64,000 nucleotides of DNA from assembly GCF_003012795.1 (NCBI RefSeq), contig NZ_PXYH01000013.1:1-64000 (forward strand). The letters are read 5' to 3'. Positions 16,442-25,461 of this stretch are shown one piece after another. The number at the start of each line of letters is the position of its first letter. The first letter of the stretch is position 1. A model generated the notes under the pieces. The model worked only from the letters and a program-made list of their open reading frames with translations. It made no database searches and was not told the DNA's origin. Source of the DNA: Zobellella taiwanensis. Its GTDB lineage: Bacteria > Pseudomonadota > Gammaproteobacteria > Enterobacterales > Aeromonadaceae. The position numbers and the translations under genes were made by a program.

Positions 16442-17241
16442 GCTGTCTGCTCCACCGGTTGCGGATTCGAAAGCGCGTGCTCGGCCCGGCGCAGTATTTC
16501 GCCGGCCAGCGCCAGATAGGATTTTGCCCCCACAGAAGATTTGTCGTAGTGCATGGCAGGCATGCCGTGGCTGGGGGCTTCCGCCAGCCGCACGTTGCGG
16601 GGGATCACGGTGCGGTAGACCTTGTCGCCAAAATGGTTTTTGAGCTGCTCCGACACTTCGTTCGACAGCCGGTTACGATGATCGAACATGGTGCGCAAGA
16701 TGCCTTCGATCTTGAGGTCGGGATTGACCACGGCCGCCAGCTTGCTGATGGTGTCGACCAGGGCGGTCAGCCCTTCAAGAGCGAAATACTCGCACTGCAT
16801 GGGCACCAGCACCGAATCCGCCGCCGACATGGCGTTGACGGTCAGCAGGTTGAGCGAGGGCGGACAGTCGATGAATACATAGTCGTAATAGTCACGCACC
16901 GGAGCCAGGGCATTGCGCAGGCGGACTTCCCGGGCAAAGAATTCCATCAGCTTGATCTCGGCGGCGGTAACGTCGCCGTTGCCGGCGATCAGGTGATAAC
17001 CGCCGCTGGTTTCCTTTTCCACCACCTGCTCGACCGGCAACTCGTCCACCAGCAGGTCATAGGCGGTACAGGGTACCTGATATTTGTCGACACCGCTGGC
17101 CATGGTGGCATTGCCCTGGGGATCGAGATCGATCACCAGCACCTTGCGTTTGGTGGCGGCCATGGACGCGGCCAGATTGACACAGGTGGTGGTTTTACCC
17201 ACACCGCCTTTCTGATTGGCAATGGCAATGACTTTTCCCAC
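16438..17241 (-). CDS. parA: Chromosome partitioning ATPase ParA (Soj)
   Basis: 267 residues with the deviant Walker A motif KGGVGKTTT near the N terminus, Walker A' (FIDCPPSLNLLTVNAM) and the ERTVIPRNVRLAEAPS-type segment of the Soj/ParA subgroup. It drives segregation of the ParB-bound origin. It sits between rsmG and parB, the usual place in Vibrio and Pseudomonas. Confidence 0.96.
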   Translation of the reverse strand: MGKVIAIANQKGGVGKTTTCVNLAASMAATKRKVLVIDLDPQGNATMASGVDKYQVPCTAYDLLVDELPVEQVVEKETSGGYHLIAGNGDVTAAEIKLMEFFAREVRLRNALAPVRDYYDYVFIDCPPSLNLLTVNAMSAADSVLVPMQCEYFALEGLTALVDTISKLAAVVNPDLKIEGILRTMFDHRNRLSNEVSEQLKNHFGDKVYRTVIPRNVRLAEAPSHGMPAMHYDKSSVGAKSYLALAGEILRRAEHALSNPQPVEQTA

Positions 17242-17250
17242 CGGAAACCC

Positions 17251-17874
17251 CTATTGGCTGGCTTGCTTGATGACCACCAGATGGCGGTCTCCTTCCTGCT
17301 CGGGCACGGTCAGCGGATACACCCGGTGACATTCGAGATGAGCGGGCAGGGATTGTAGCTCTTGCTCCGGATATTGTCCCTTCAACGCAAGAAACCTGCC
17401 CTCTGCCGTCGGCAGGTGCGCGCACCAGCTTAGCATGTCGTCCAGGGAAGCAAAGGCCCGGCTCAGTACGCCGTCGAATTTTTGTTCAGGGCAAAAATCC
17501 TCTACCCGGCTCTGCACCGCCTCCACATTCTTCAGCCCCAGCTGATGCACCACGGTACGAATAAAACGAATCCGCTTGCCCAGACTGTCGAGCAGCACAA
17601 ACTGTTTATCGGGGTTGACGATAGCCAGCGGCAGCCCCGGCAGGCCAGGTCCGGTGCCCACGTCGATAAACCGCCTTCCTTCGAGGTAAGGGCTCACTAC
17701 CAGGCTGTCGAGGATATGGCGCACCAGCATGTCACTGGGGTCGCGCACCGAGGTGAGGTTATAGGCCTTGTTCCATTTATCGAGCAGCGCCACCAGTTCC
17801 AGCAGTTGCCGTTGCTGATCATCACTGGCCTGAAGGTCTGCCCGGACCAGCAATTGTTGCAGTTTTTCTTTCAT
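17251..17874 (-). CDS. rsmG: 16S rRNA (guanine527-N7)-methyltransferase
   Basis: 207 residues, SAM-dependent. The Rossmann motif I is [18 protein letters not shown], followed by the [12 protein letters not shown] motif. It methylates G527 of 16S rRNA (the gidB product). It is 7 bases from mnmG on one side and 9 bases from parA on the other, so likely in one transcript. Confidence 0.96.
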   Translation of the reverse strand: MKEKLQQLLVRADLQASDDQQRQLLELVALLDKWNKAYNLTSVRDPSDMLVRHILDSLVVSPYLEGRRFIDVGTGPGLPGLPLAIVNPDKQFVLLDSLGKRIRFIRTVVHQLGLKNVEAVQSRVEDFCPEQKFDGVLSRAFASLDDMLSWCAHLPTAEGRFLALKGQYPEQELQSLPAHLECHRVYPLTVPEQEGDRHLVVIKQASQ

Positions 17875-17881
17875 GTTCGCC

Positions 17882-19771
17882 TCAGGCCGATTTGCGCAGC
17901 AGGCCGCGCTTTTTCAAGTGCACCAACAGGATGGAAATGGCCGCCGGGGTCACTCCGGAAATGCGCGACGCCATGCCCAGGGTTTCGGGCCTGGCCTGGT
18001 TGAGCTTGGCCACCACTTCGTTGGACAGGCCGGGAACCTCGGCATAGTCCAGATCCAGCGGCAACCGGGTGTGCTCGTTGCGCAGCTGCTTCTGTATTTC
18101 ATCCTGCTGGCGTTCGATATAGCCGGCGTATTTGGTCTGGATTTCCACCTGCTCCGCAGCCTGTTCATGCTCAATGCCAGGGCCTATGCCTTCAATCGAC
18201 ATCAGGCCCGCATAGTCCAGCTCAGGCCGGCGCAGCAGTTCCTCGAGGTTGTGTTCCCGGCTGAGCGGGGTTTTCAGTTTCTCGTTAAGGGCTGCCGCCG
18301 CCGCATGCCTGGGGGTAATCCAGGTGCCGCGCAGACGCTGGCTTTCCTGCTCAATGCGCTCGACTTTGTCGCAGAACAGGGCCCAGCGGTGATCGTCCAC
18401 CAGGCCCAGTTTGCGGCCTTCCTCGGTCAGGCGCAGATCCGCATTGTCCTCCCGCAGCAACAGGCGATATTCGGCGCGGCTGGTGAACATGCGGTAGGGC
18501 TCCTGGGTACCGAGAGTGGACAGGTCGTCCATCATTACGCCGAGATAGGCCTGATCCCGGCGCGGCGACCAGGCTTCCCTGCCGAAAGCGCGCAGGGCGG
18601 CGTTAAGGCCCGCCAGCAGGCCCTGGGCACCGGCTTCCTCGTAACCGGTGGTGCCGTTGATCTGGCCGGCGAAGAACAGGTTGTGCAGGCACTTGTTTTC
18701 CATGTTGGTCTTCAGATCCCGGGGATCGAAGTAATCGTACTCGATGGCATAGCCGGGACGGACGATATGGGCCTGCTCGAAGCCGCGGATGGACCGGACG
18801 ATCGCCAGCTGCACGTCGAAGGGCAGGCTGGTGGAAATGCCGTTGGGGTAGAGTTCGGTGCTGGTCAGCCCCTCCGGCTCCACGAAGATCTGGTGGGAGG
18901 CCTTGTCGGCAAAACGCATGATCTTGTCTTCGATCGACGGACAATAACGAGGGCCTATCCCCTCGATCACCCCGGCATACATGGGACTGCGATCCAGGTT
19001 ATTGCGGATCACCTCATGGGTCCGATCATTGGTATGGGTGATGTAACAGGGCACCTGGCGAGGATGATCCGCCCGGCTGCCGATAAAGGAAAATACCGGC
19101 GCAGGATCGTCTCCGGGCTGAGGCTGCATCACCGAAAAATCGACACTGCGGGCATCGATCCTCGGCGGAGTACCGGTCTTGAGCCGGTCGATCCGCAACG
19201 GCAGCTCCCGCAGCCGTTGTGCAAGGGCGATCGAGGGAGGATCGCCGGCACGACCGCCCTTGTAGTGACCCATGCCGATGTGGATCAAACCGTTCAAAAA
19301 AGTTCCCACTGTGAGCACGACGGTTTTTGCCCTGAACCTGAGTCCGGTCTGGGTAATAACCCCGGTGACGACATTGCCGTCAAGGATCAGATCGTCGCAG
19401 GCCTGTTGGAAGATCTTCAGGTTGGGCTGATTTTCCAGCATGGTCCTGACCGCCAGCCGATACAGCTGGCGATCCGCCTGTGCCCGCGTAGCCCGCACCG
19501 CGGGTCCCTTGGAAGCGTTGAGGGTACGGAACTGGATCCCTGCCCTGTCTGCCGCACGGGCCATGATGCCACCCAGGGCATCGATTTCCTTGACCAGGTG
19601 GCCCTTGCCGATCCCGCCGATGGCCGGGTTGCAGGACATTTGTCCCAGGGTATCAATGTTATGGGTCAACAGCAGGGTATTCGCTCCCATGCGGGCAGCG
19701 GCAGCGGCGGCTTCGGTACCGGCATGGCCGCCTCCGACCACAATGACGTCAAACCATTCTTCATATTGCAT
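17882..19771 (-). CDS. mnmG: tRNA U34 5-carboxymethylaminomethyl-modifying enzyme MnmG
   Basis: 629 residues. An FAD-binding protein that works with MnmE on wobble uridines. The dinucleotide-binding motif [15 protein letters not shown] opens the protein and fixes the start at 19771 (MQYEEWFDV). The conserved [21 protein letters not shown] and C-terminal helical domain are present. It flanks oriC as in E. coli (gidA). Confidence 0.97.
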   Translation of the reverse strand: MQYEEWFDVIVVGGGHAGTEAAAAAARMGANTLLLTHNIDTLGQMSCNPAIGGIGKGHLVKEIDALGGIMARAADRAGIQFRTLNASKGPAVRATRAQADRQLYRLAVRTMLENQPNLKIFQQACDDLILDGNVVTGVITQTGLRFRAKTVVLTVGTFLNGLIHIGMGHYKGGRAGDPPSIALAQRLRELPLRIDRLKTGTPPRIDARSVDFSVMQPQPGDDPAPVFSFIGSRADHPRQVPCYITHTNDRTHEVIRNNLDRSPMYAGVIEGIGPRYCPSIEDKIMRFADKASHQIFVEPEGLTSTELYPNGISTSLPFDVQLAIVRSIRGFEQAHIVRPGYAIEYDYFDPRDLKTNMENKCLHNLFFAGQINGTTGYEEAGAQGLLAGLNAALRAFGREAWSPRRDQAYLGVMMDDLSTLGTQEPYRMFTSRAEYRLLLREDNADLRLTEEGRKLGLVDDHRWALFCDKVERIEQESQRLRGTWITPRHAAAAALNEKLKTPLSREHNLEELLRRPELDYAGLMSIEGIGPGIEHEQAAEQVEIQTKYAGYIERQQDEIQKQLRNEHTRLPLDLDYAEVPGLSNEVVAKLNQARPETLGMASRISGVTPAAISILLVHLKKRGLLRKSA

Positions 19772-19849
19772 AACAGATACTCTTGAAACGGACAGGCGAA
19801 AGGATCCCAAGGGGCGGTATTTTAGCGGTTTTACCCTTGTGATGGAAAC

Positions 19850-20190
19850 CGGATCGGAAGGGGATCCGGGGATCTTAATAGATCTTAGATCTCTAGATCG
19901 ATCTTCTGTTGGATCTATTATTAGTCTCGCCCAGATCTGTGAATAAGCCTCTTTTGATCTGGAAGATCATGAGCTTACTCATGATCGATTGATGTGGACA
20001 ACAGTCTGGTCAGTCGGGTATGGACAGTGGCTAACCAGACTGGTTATGCACATAGACCAGGCAAAAATAAATTGATTAATAGGATAACTATAGGTTTAAC
20101 ACCGGTTTTATGCCTTGTTATCAACAAGGCATCTGAAGATATCGATGCGGTCGTGAATGATGCCCGGGGCTGGATCTGTTGATAACTCGG
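19850..20190. other. oriC: Chromosomal replication origin oriC
   Basis: The mnmG-mioC gap has the structure of a gammaproteobacterial origin. DnaA-box-like 9-mers read TTATTCACA (19938-19946, minus), TTGTCCACA (19993-20001, minus), TTATGCACA (20044-20052, plus), TTATCAACA (20118-20126, plus) and TTATCAACA (20177-20185, minus). Dam sites (GATC) are extremely dense, about a dozen between 19850 and 19990. An AT-rich unwinding region with 13-mers lies next to mnmG, as in E. coli. The two flanking genes are the same as at E. coli oriC. Confidence 0.94.
19871..19924. other. DNA-unwinding element with GATC-led 13-mers
   Basis: Several 13-mers start with GATC: GATCTTAATAGAT (19871), GATCTTAGATCTC (19881), GATCTTCTGTTGG (19900) and GATCTATTATTAG (19912-19924). 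The last differs by one base from the E. coli right 13-mer. They lie between mnmG and the first DnaA box, the expected position for strand opening. Confidence 0.85.
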
Positions 20191-20251
20191 TGGAAAGAAT
20201 CCCGCCGCCAGGTTGGCGATCGGCGGCGGGGATCTTGATTAGAGATCGATA

Positions 20252-20707
20252 TCAGCGGATCTCCGCCTGCTTCAGGGCGCGATCGAGCCAGATCTGGGCC
20301 TTGTTTTCCGGAAGATCGTCGTCGGCCATGTCGATTTCCAGTCGATCTCCGAGCCGGATCGCCCCCAGCCTAATCAGCCGATCGTCCAGGCTGCGTATGG
20401 CCTGGCAGAAACTATCGTAACTGCTGTCGCCGATCCCGACGGCAAAAAAGGGCAGCCCGGTCAGCGCCGGTGCCTGCTGTTCCAGGGCGGAACAGAAGGG
20501 CTGGATATTGTCGGGCGGATCCCCCGCACCATGAGTGGAGCAAACCAGCAGCAGATAATGATCGGGCCTGATCAAGATGTGATCAAGTTGGGGAGAAGTG
20601 TGAATAACCACTTGATGCCCCCGATCCCGCAAGTTTTGGGCCAGTACGTCGGCCAGATCCTCCGCATTGCCGAGGGTAGAGCCGACCAGCAGGGTAAAGT
20701 GACTCAT
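20252..20707 (-). CDS. mioC: Flavodoxin-like protein MioC
   Basis: 151 residues. FMN-binding flavodoxin fold with the N-terminal phosphate loop LLVGSTLGNAEDLAD and the STHGAGDPPDNIQPF loop typical of MioC. The next conserved stretch is GIGDSSYDSFCQAI. Its role is electron transfer; in E. coli it was linked to biotin synthase activity. Transcription from here runs toward oriC, the arrangement known in E. coli. Confidence 0.93.
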   Translation of the reverse strand: MSHFTLLVGSTLGNAEDLADVLAQNLRDRGHQVVIHTSPQLDHILIRPDHYLLLVCSTHGAGDPPDNIQPFCSALEQQAPALTGLPFFAVGIGDSSYDSFCQAIRSLDDRLIRLGAIRLGDRLEIDMADDDLPENKAQIWLDRALKQAEIR

Positions 20708-20782
20708 GGATTTCCTTGGTGGGAAAAAGAAGAAGCCATTGTAGGCTCTGGCCGGGCCACTGCAAATGGTCCTGGATGGGGA

Positions 20783-21451
20783 TCAGCCGCCCACCGAGTT
20801 CAGATGGAATTCCTGCTCCTCAAAACCGAGGATGACTCCCTTGGGGGTGATCATCCTGACCTGCAAGGGCCCGAGCCTTTGCCCTTCCCGCAGCATCTGG
20901 CCGTTGATGTTCGCCATGCGGGCGGCGGGGTTGTCCGAGTAGATATGGACCGAAATGACCAGCTCCGGCAGCCGGCTACGCAGGGAAGTGGGCAGTTCGC
21001 GCAGGTCCGGCACCCCGGGATCAAAAGAGGGCTGGGGGCGAGCGGGCGCGATCGGCGTCGGCTGGGAAGGGCTTGTGGCCTGTGGTTGCCTGGCCGGGGC
21101 GGGCTCGTTCAGGCGAAGGGGAGGCGGTTCATCGACCAGTATGCGTACCGGAGGCGAGTCGATAATAATGGGCAAAGGATCCGCTTGCTGCCCGGGGGCC
21201 GGCGTGGCGGCGGCGGCGGGCGGGGGAGCCGGGACCTGCGCCGTCACGTCCGGGGCCGGGGTCAGCCAGCCCTTGAGCAGCAGGTATGCCCCCAGCATGG
21301 CCAGCAGCAGCAATAGCAGTAACCAGTAGGGCCAGCGCAGGGGGCGGGGCACCGGCCGGGCAAGGCCGGTGGAGGGATGGGGATCTGTGCCGGCAGGCCG
21401 CTGAGGGCGGCGGCGCTCGGATTGCCTGAGGGCATCAAGGATATAGGACAC
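20783..21451 (-). CDS. gspB: General secretion pathway protein GspB (ExeB-like)
   Basis: 222 residues. The N terminus (SYILDALRQSERRRP) is a short cytoplasmic helix, followed by a membrane segment (WPYWLLLLLLLAMLGAYLLL), a long Pro/Ala-rich periplasmic linker and a C-terminal GspB domain (ELVISVHIYSDNPAARM to VILGFEEQEF). In Aeromonas, ExeA and ExeB form a complex that helps place the secretin in the outer membrane across peptidoglycan. The start is a GTG at 21451, inside the end of gspA (17-base overlap), which signals translational coupling. Confidence 0.88.
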   Translation of the reverse strand: MSYILDALRQSERRRPQRPAGTDPHPSTGLARPVPRPLRWPYWLLLLLLLAMLGAYLLLKGWLTPAPDVTAQVPAPPPAAAATPAPGQQADPLPIIIDSPPVRILVDEPPPLRLNEPAPARQPQATSPSQPTPIAPARPQPSFDPGVPDLRELPTSLRSRLPELVISVHIYSDNPAARMANINGQMLREGQRLGPLQVRMITPKGVILGFEEQEFHLNSVGG

Positions 21452-23156
21452 GGGATTCCTCCTGTTGCCTGCCCAGCCGGGGCAGGCCCTCCAGCAGGCT
21501 GGCGCTGAAATAAATGCCGGTTTGCGGCCCGAATATACCGTCTGCGGCCAGCCCCTTGCTGAGCTGGAAGGCTCGGATACCGCCGGCCAGCACCTCGTCG
21601 TAATGCTGCACCTGGCGAGGTTGTCGCCCCTGCCAGGGAGCCAGGTGCTGTTCCAGCCAGGCCACGGCTTCACCCCGGCTGCCTGGATAAAGTGGTGCCT
21701 GGTAGCGGGGCGGCGGTTGCCACAGCAGCACATAACTGCCGGGCCAGTGGGCTTCCAGTTCGCTCAGGGGAACCCGGATATGTTGGCCGCCAAGCATCAG
21801 CTCCGCCTCTTCCCCCTCGATGCGGTCAAGGGTGGCGTAGATCGACTCTCGCTCCGGGAGTTCCAGGCGAAAGACCGCCGGATGGTTCTGCCGCCGCAGG
21901 GTCTCCAGGTCGGCATTCTGAGAGGCGCAGTCCAGCCGGTGCAGCCGGGCGAAACGGCAGACCACGGGGTTGGCTAGGGGATCGTAATCGAGCCCCCACA
22001 ACGCAAACAGATGCTGATAAGCCATGACCTGGCTGGCATCGGTACCGAGCGAAGCCGGCCACTGCCATGGGGATTTGGACGGCGGCGGGGCGGTTTCCGG
22101 GACGGCCGGCTCCATCTCGGGCGACGGCTCGGCAACAGGCTCGGAAGCCTGAGTGGCCATGATACCGGACCCGGTGGCGGCCGCTTCGGACGGCTCCGGG
22201 TGCAGCCCGCTCTGTGCCGGTGCGTCCCGGGCCAGCAGGGCGGCGACGGGGCCTGGCTGCCAGCCGGGATTGAACATCAGGATACTGGCCACCGCCAACG
22301 TGAATATACCGGCAGCCAGGGCCAAGGGCAGCCGGGCCGAACGGCTGGCCGGCTGGCCCAGCACTTCGGTGGCCGCCCGTTCCAGCGTGGCCAAATCGAC
22401 CCTGGGCAACCGCTGTACATAGGCGCCGAGCAGGGCGCGGTCGCAGATCACGTTGATCAACCTGGGGATGCCTCCGGTCAGCCGATACAGACGGCGCAGG
22501 CTGGCGGGATGAAACAGTTGGGCCTCTATCCCCGCCACCGACAGGCGGTGGGCGATATAGGCCTGCATTTCGTTGAAGTCGAGCGGATTGAGGTGATAGC
22601 GCGCGGTGATCCGCTGGGACAGCTGGCGCAGCTCCGGTTGCTTCAGTTTATCCGCCAGTTCCGGCTGGCCCAGCAGGATGATCTGCAACAGCTTGTGGGT
22701 GTTGGTCTCCAGGTTGGTCAACAGCCTCAGCTGTTCCAGCACTTCGGTGGACAGGTTTTGGGCTTCATCGATGATCAGTACCGCCTGGCCGCCCCGGCCA
22801 TGGATATTCAGCAGGTGATGGTTGATGGCATCGGTCAGTTGCTTGAGGCTGGCCTGCGCCGGCAGCGCAATGGCCAGTTCATCGCAAATGGCGGCCAGTA
22901 GCTCGAGGGAGGTGCATTTGGGGTTGAGGATAAAGGCCAGCTCGGTGTGCTCCGGCACCTGTCCCAACAGGCAGCGGCAAACCGTGGTCTTGCCGGTGCC
23001 CACTTCTCCGGTCAGCAGCACGAAGCCGCCGGGGCACCCCAGCCCGTATTGCAGGTGGGCGAGGGCCTCCCTGTGCTGGGCGCTGAGATAGAGATAACGG
23101 GGATCCGGCGCTATCGAAAAGGGCATCTCGCTGAGGCCGAAGTAGCTGTTGTACAT
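21435..23156 (-). CDS. gspA: General secretion pathway ATPase GspA (ExeA-like)
   Basis: 573 residues. It opens with the YFGLSEMPFSIAPDPRYLYLS signature of ExeA-type AAA ATPases. Walker A is GEVGTGKT (residues 50-57) and Walker B is VLIIDEAQNL. A single membrane helix follows near residues 270-290, then a periplasmic part ending in a peptidoglycan-binding domain (GSRGEAVAWLEQHL, AADGIFGPQT). This architecture matches Aeromonas ExeA, which multimerizes on peptidoglycan to let the secretin assemble. I start at 23156 (MYNSYFGL), where an AAGGA lies eight bases before the ATG; a codon at 23177 is also in frame. Confidence 0.92.
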   Translation of the reverse strand: MYNSYFGLSEMPFSIAPDPRYLYLSAQHREALAHLQYGLGCPGGFVLLTGEVGTGKTTVCRCLLGQVPEHTELAFILNPKCTSLELLAAICDELAIALPAQASLKQLTDAINHHLLNIHGRGGQAVLIIDEAQNLSTEVLEQLRLLTNLETNTHKLLQIILLGQPELADKLKQPELRQLSQRITARYHLNPLDFNEMQAYIAHRLSVAGIEAQLFHPASLRRLYRLTGGIPRLINVICDRALLGAYVQRLPRVDLATLERAATEVLGQPASRSARLPLALAAGIFTLAVASILMFNPGWQPGPVAALLARDAPAQSGLHPEPSEAAATGSGIMATQASEPVAEPSPEMEPAVPETAPPPSKSPWQWPASLGTDASQVMAYQHLFALWGLDYDPLANPVVCRFARLHRLDCASQNADLETLRRQNHPAVFRLELPERESIYATLDRIEGEEAELMLGGQHIRVPLSELEAHWPGSYVLLWQPPPRYQAPLYPGSRGEAVAWLEQHLAPWQGRQPRQVQHYDEVLAGGIRAFQLSKGLAADGIFGPQTGIYFSASLLEGLPRLGRQQEESRVLYP

Positions 23157-23293
23157 GATGACCATCCTTGGCTGCACCTGTCATAACTATAGATGCCATC
23201 CAGGAGAGAGGAGCAATAGCGGCGGCTTTTCCTGTTGCCTGACCTGCCTGTACTAAACTAGTGGATATCTGTTCCAGGACGGGCCGCAGATCA

Positions 23294-24688
23294 ATGACAA
23301 CCACATCCGAACATCTCTATAAAGCGGATAACGGGAAAACGGTACCGAGAAAGGTCCTTTATCTTTGTCTTGCAGCAAAACAGCACGAGGGTATAGCCGC
23401 CAGCCTGGAAGGCTGGCAGGTCATCAAGGCCAATTCCATTCAGGAGGCCAGGGCGGCCATCTATGAATGCAAGTTTCAGGTGGTGCTGGTTTGTTTGGGA
23501 GATCTGACCGACGAACAGCAGGCCGCGTTTGAACAACTGGTGGAAGAATCACCCCCGCTGCATTGGATAGCGCTGATTGAAGCCGATAAAGTGGAAAAAG
23601 GCACTTTCAGTCAGTTGATCCACGATTATTTTTTCGACTACTACACCCTGCCCCTGGCGGACAAGACACAATATCTTTCCGCTACCCTGGGTCATGCTCA
23701 TGGATTGGGATGCCTGAGGGACATGGAATACGAACAGCGCCGCTACCGGGAAGAATGCCAGATGGTGGGCGCCAGCCCCGCCATCATGCTGGTGTTCAGC
23801 CAGATCCGCAAGGTGGCGGGGGTGGATGCTACCGTGCTGATCACCGGCAGTAGTGGTACCGGCAAGGAATTGATCGCCAGGGCTATCCATCAGCGCTCCC
23901 GCCGGCGGGCAGGGCCTTTTGTGGCGCTCAACTGTGGTGCCCTGCCGGAAAACCTGGTGCAGGCGGAGTTGTTCGGCCATGAGAAGGGGGCTTTTACCGG
24001 AGCCCACTGCCGTAAGATAGGGCGAATAGAAGCCGCCATGGGGGGGACCCTGTTTCTGGATGAAATCGGCGATTTGCCACTGCCGTTACAGGTCAATTTG
24101 CTGCGTTTTTTACAGGAGGAAACCATTGAAAGGGTGGGAGGCAGCGAAACCCTCTATATCGACGCCAGGGTGATCGCCGCGACCCACAAGGATCTGGAAG
24201 AGGAGGTCAAGGAAGGGGAATTCCGGGAAGACCTGTACTACCGCCTCAATGTGCTGAGCATAGAGGTGCCGGATCTCAAGGAGCGGGAGGGAGACATAGA
24301 GCTGCTGGCCAACTTTTTTTTCCGCAAGTTTACCGAGGGCCAGCACCACAAGGTGCGTGGGTTCAGCCGCAAGGCCATCTCCGCCATGAACCGGCACGAC
24401 TGGCCCGGCAACGTACGCGAGCTGATCAACCGGGTACGCAAGGCAATCGTCATGACCGACAACCGCTTGATCACCGCCGCCGATCTGGGTCTGGAAAGCG
24501 GCGAGGCCGTCAGTGCTCTGCCGACCCTGGAGCAGGCCAGGGATCAGGCCGAACTGCAGGCGATAAAACGCGGCTTGCTCCATGCCCGCAACAACGTTTC
24601 CCTGGCCGCCCGGATGCTGGGTATTTCCAGGGTAACCCTGTACCGGCTGCTGGAAAAACATCGGCTGCTGGATGCGAAGAAGAACTGA
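23294..24688 (+). CDS. Sigma-54-dependent activator, VpsR-like, of the secretion island
   Basis: 464 residues. The N-terminal 130 or so residues form an atypical receiver-like domain resembling VpsR (HDYFFDYYTLPLADK, LGHAHGL) without a normal phospho-acceptor aspartate after strand 3 (VVLVCLGD). The central AAA+ domain has Walker A GSSGTGKE (185-192) and an intact GAFTGA loop (232-237), so it should contact sigma-54. The C terminus is a Fis-type helix-turn-helix (ARMLGISRVTLYRLLEKHRLL). It is divergent from gspA. It is the only enhancer-binding activator inside the island, and sigma-54 promoters precede two exported-protein genes nearby (30289 and 35079), so it is their probable regulator. 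The start at 23294 is preferred over a GTG at 23261. Confidence 0.87.
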   Translation: MTTTSEHLYKADNGKTVPRKVLYLCLAAKQHEGIAASLEGWQVIKANSIQEARAAIYECKFQVVLVCLGDLTDEQQAAFEQLVEESPPLHWIALIEADKVEKGTFSQLIHDYFFDYYTLPLADKTQYLSATLGHAHGLGCLRDMEYEQRRYREECQMVGASPAIMLVFSQIRKVAGVDATVLITGSSGTGKELIARAIHQRSRRRAGPFVALNCGALPENLVQAELFGHEKGAFTGAHCRKIGRIEAAMGGTLFLDEIGDLPLPLQVNLLRFLQEETIERVGGSETLYIDARVIAATHKDLEEEVKEGEFREDLYYRLNVLSIEVPDLKEREGDIELLANFFFRKFTEGQHHKVRGFSRKAISAMNRHDWPGNVRELINRVRKAIVMTDNRLITAADLGLESGEAVSALPTLEQARDQAELQAIKRGLLHARNNVSLAARMLGISRVTLYRLLEKHRLLDAKKN

Positions 24689-25085
24689 CTGTTTCCCGGG
24701 CTTAACAGTTTTGTTTAAGCATCCCGGCGCCTGCCGGTAAAAGTCTTTGATTCCATTGTTATTGCCTGAATTGGTGCAGAAATTGCTTTTTCTACTTATC
24801 GCAATGAAATGGCGCAGCGATCGTAACAAGGCAAAGAAACTACACCATGAAACACTCGAGAATATACAGAGCCCCCGGAGCCTGCCACGGCAGCAAAAGA
24901 CTTTGTCGAGTCTGTGTTTGCCGCGCCGGTTGTTGTGCTTTTCGTTATTTTCCCTGCTGCTCTTGCTTTCGGGCCATCATTCTGTGGGATGAATACTGAG
25001 CCATTTGGCTCAGCCCTGCCTTGAATTCCCCTGCCGGCCCGTTTACCGGCCCTTGTGCTCGGGGCGGCGGAAAATGATGTTTCGT
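24689..25085. other. Gene-poor stretch between the activator and the first peptidase leader
   Basis: No convincing gene. It contains a weak sigma-54-like match (24772-24786), a 50-codon cysteine-rich frame (24847-24999) without a good ribosome site, and a small hairpin TGAGCC/GGCTCA at about 24996-25011. I assign no function. Confidence 0.5.
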
Positions 25086-25461
25086 TTGAGAATGTGTATG
25101 ACAAAAATTGACTTCACCATGCCTGCAGTTTTAATAACCAAATCTCAAGTGGTTAATAAATAAACAGTTTGATAATGCCATTAATATCCAATACTTAACC
25201 TTTTATAATCATTTCCAATAGACTCCTTTTGCTTTTTATTTAGATGTTTTTACCTCTTTTATATCAACGGGGAATAAAAACAGCCAATTCCCCGTGCTAT
25301 AGTGCCCGCCGTTTGGTCACTGAAGAACCATTTGAGTTTCTTACTGACCGCTGCCTTGGCAAGTCATCCGTTAATAAAGATTTGAATGATCCCACTCAGG
25401 GGCAGAAACTTTTGTGTTTAATTGTTGGGAGAAACCGATGCGCCTCTCCAGGCCTGCTATT
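25086..25461 (+). repeat. Duplicated promoter/leader of the M11 peptidase genes, copy 1
   Basis: This stretch aligns along most of its length with 30850-31251. Shared blocks include ATGACAAAAATTGAC, TCCTTTTGCTTTTTATTT, CCGTGCTATAGTGCCCGCCG, AGAACCATTTGAGTTT and GGGAGAAACCGATG followed by the first codons. An extended -10, TGCTATAGT, lies at 25295-25303, predicting a 5' leader of about 128 bases. The sequence upstream of the -10 is AT-rich compared with the genes. Confidence 0.8.

Noticed and set aside
17873-19786. A 637-codon plus-strand frame opposite mnmG
   Set aside because: Shadow of a highly conserved gene; the same applies to the long frames at 4191-5615, 7040-8395, 49317-51233, 54037-55662 and 56309-57763.
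24772-24786. Sigma-54 promoter for peptidase 1
   Set aside because: The -24 box is weak (TGGTGC), it lies about 650 bases from the gene, and the conserved extended -10 at 25295 explains peptidase transcription better.
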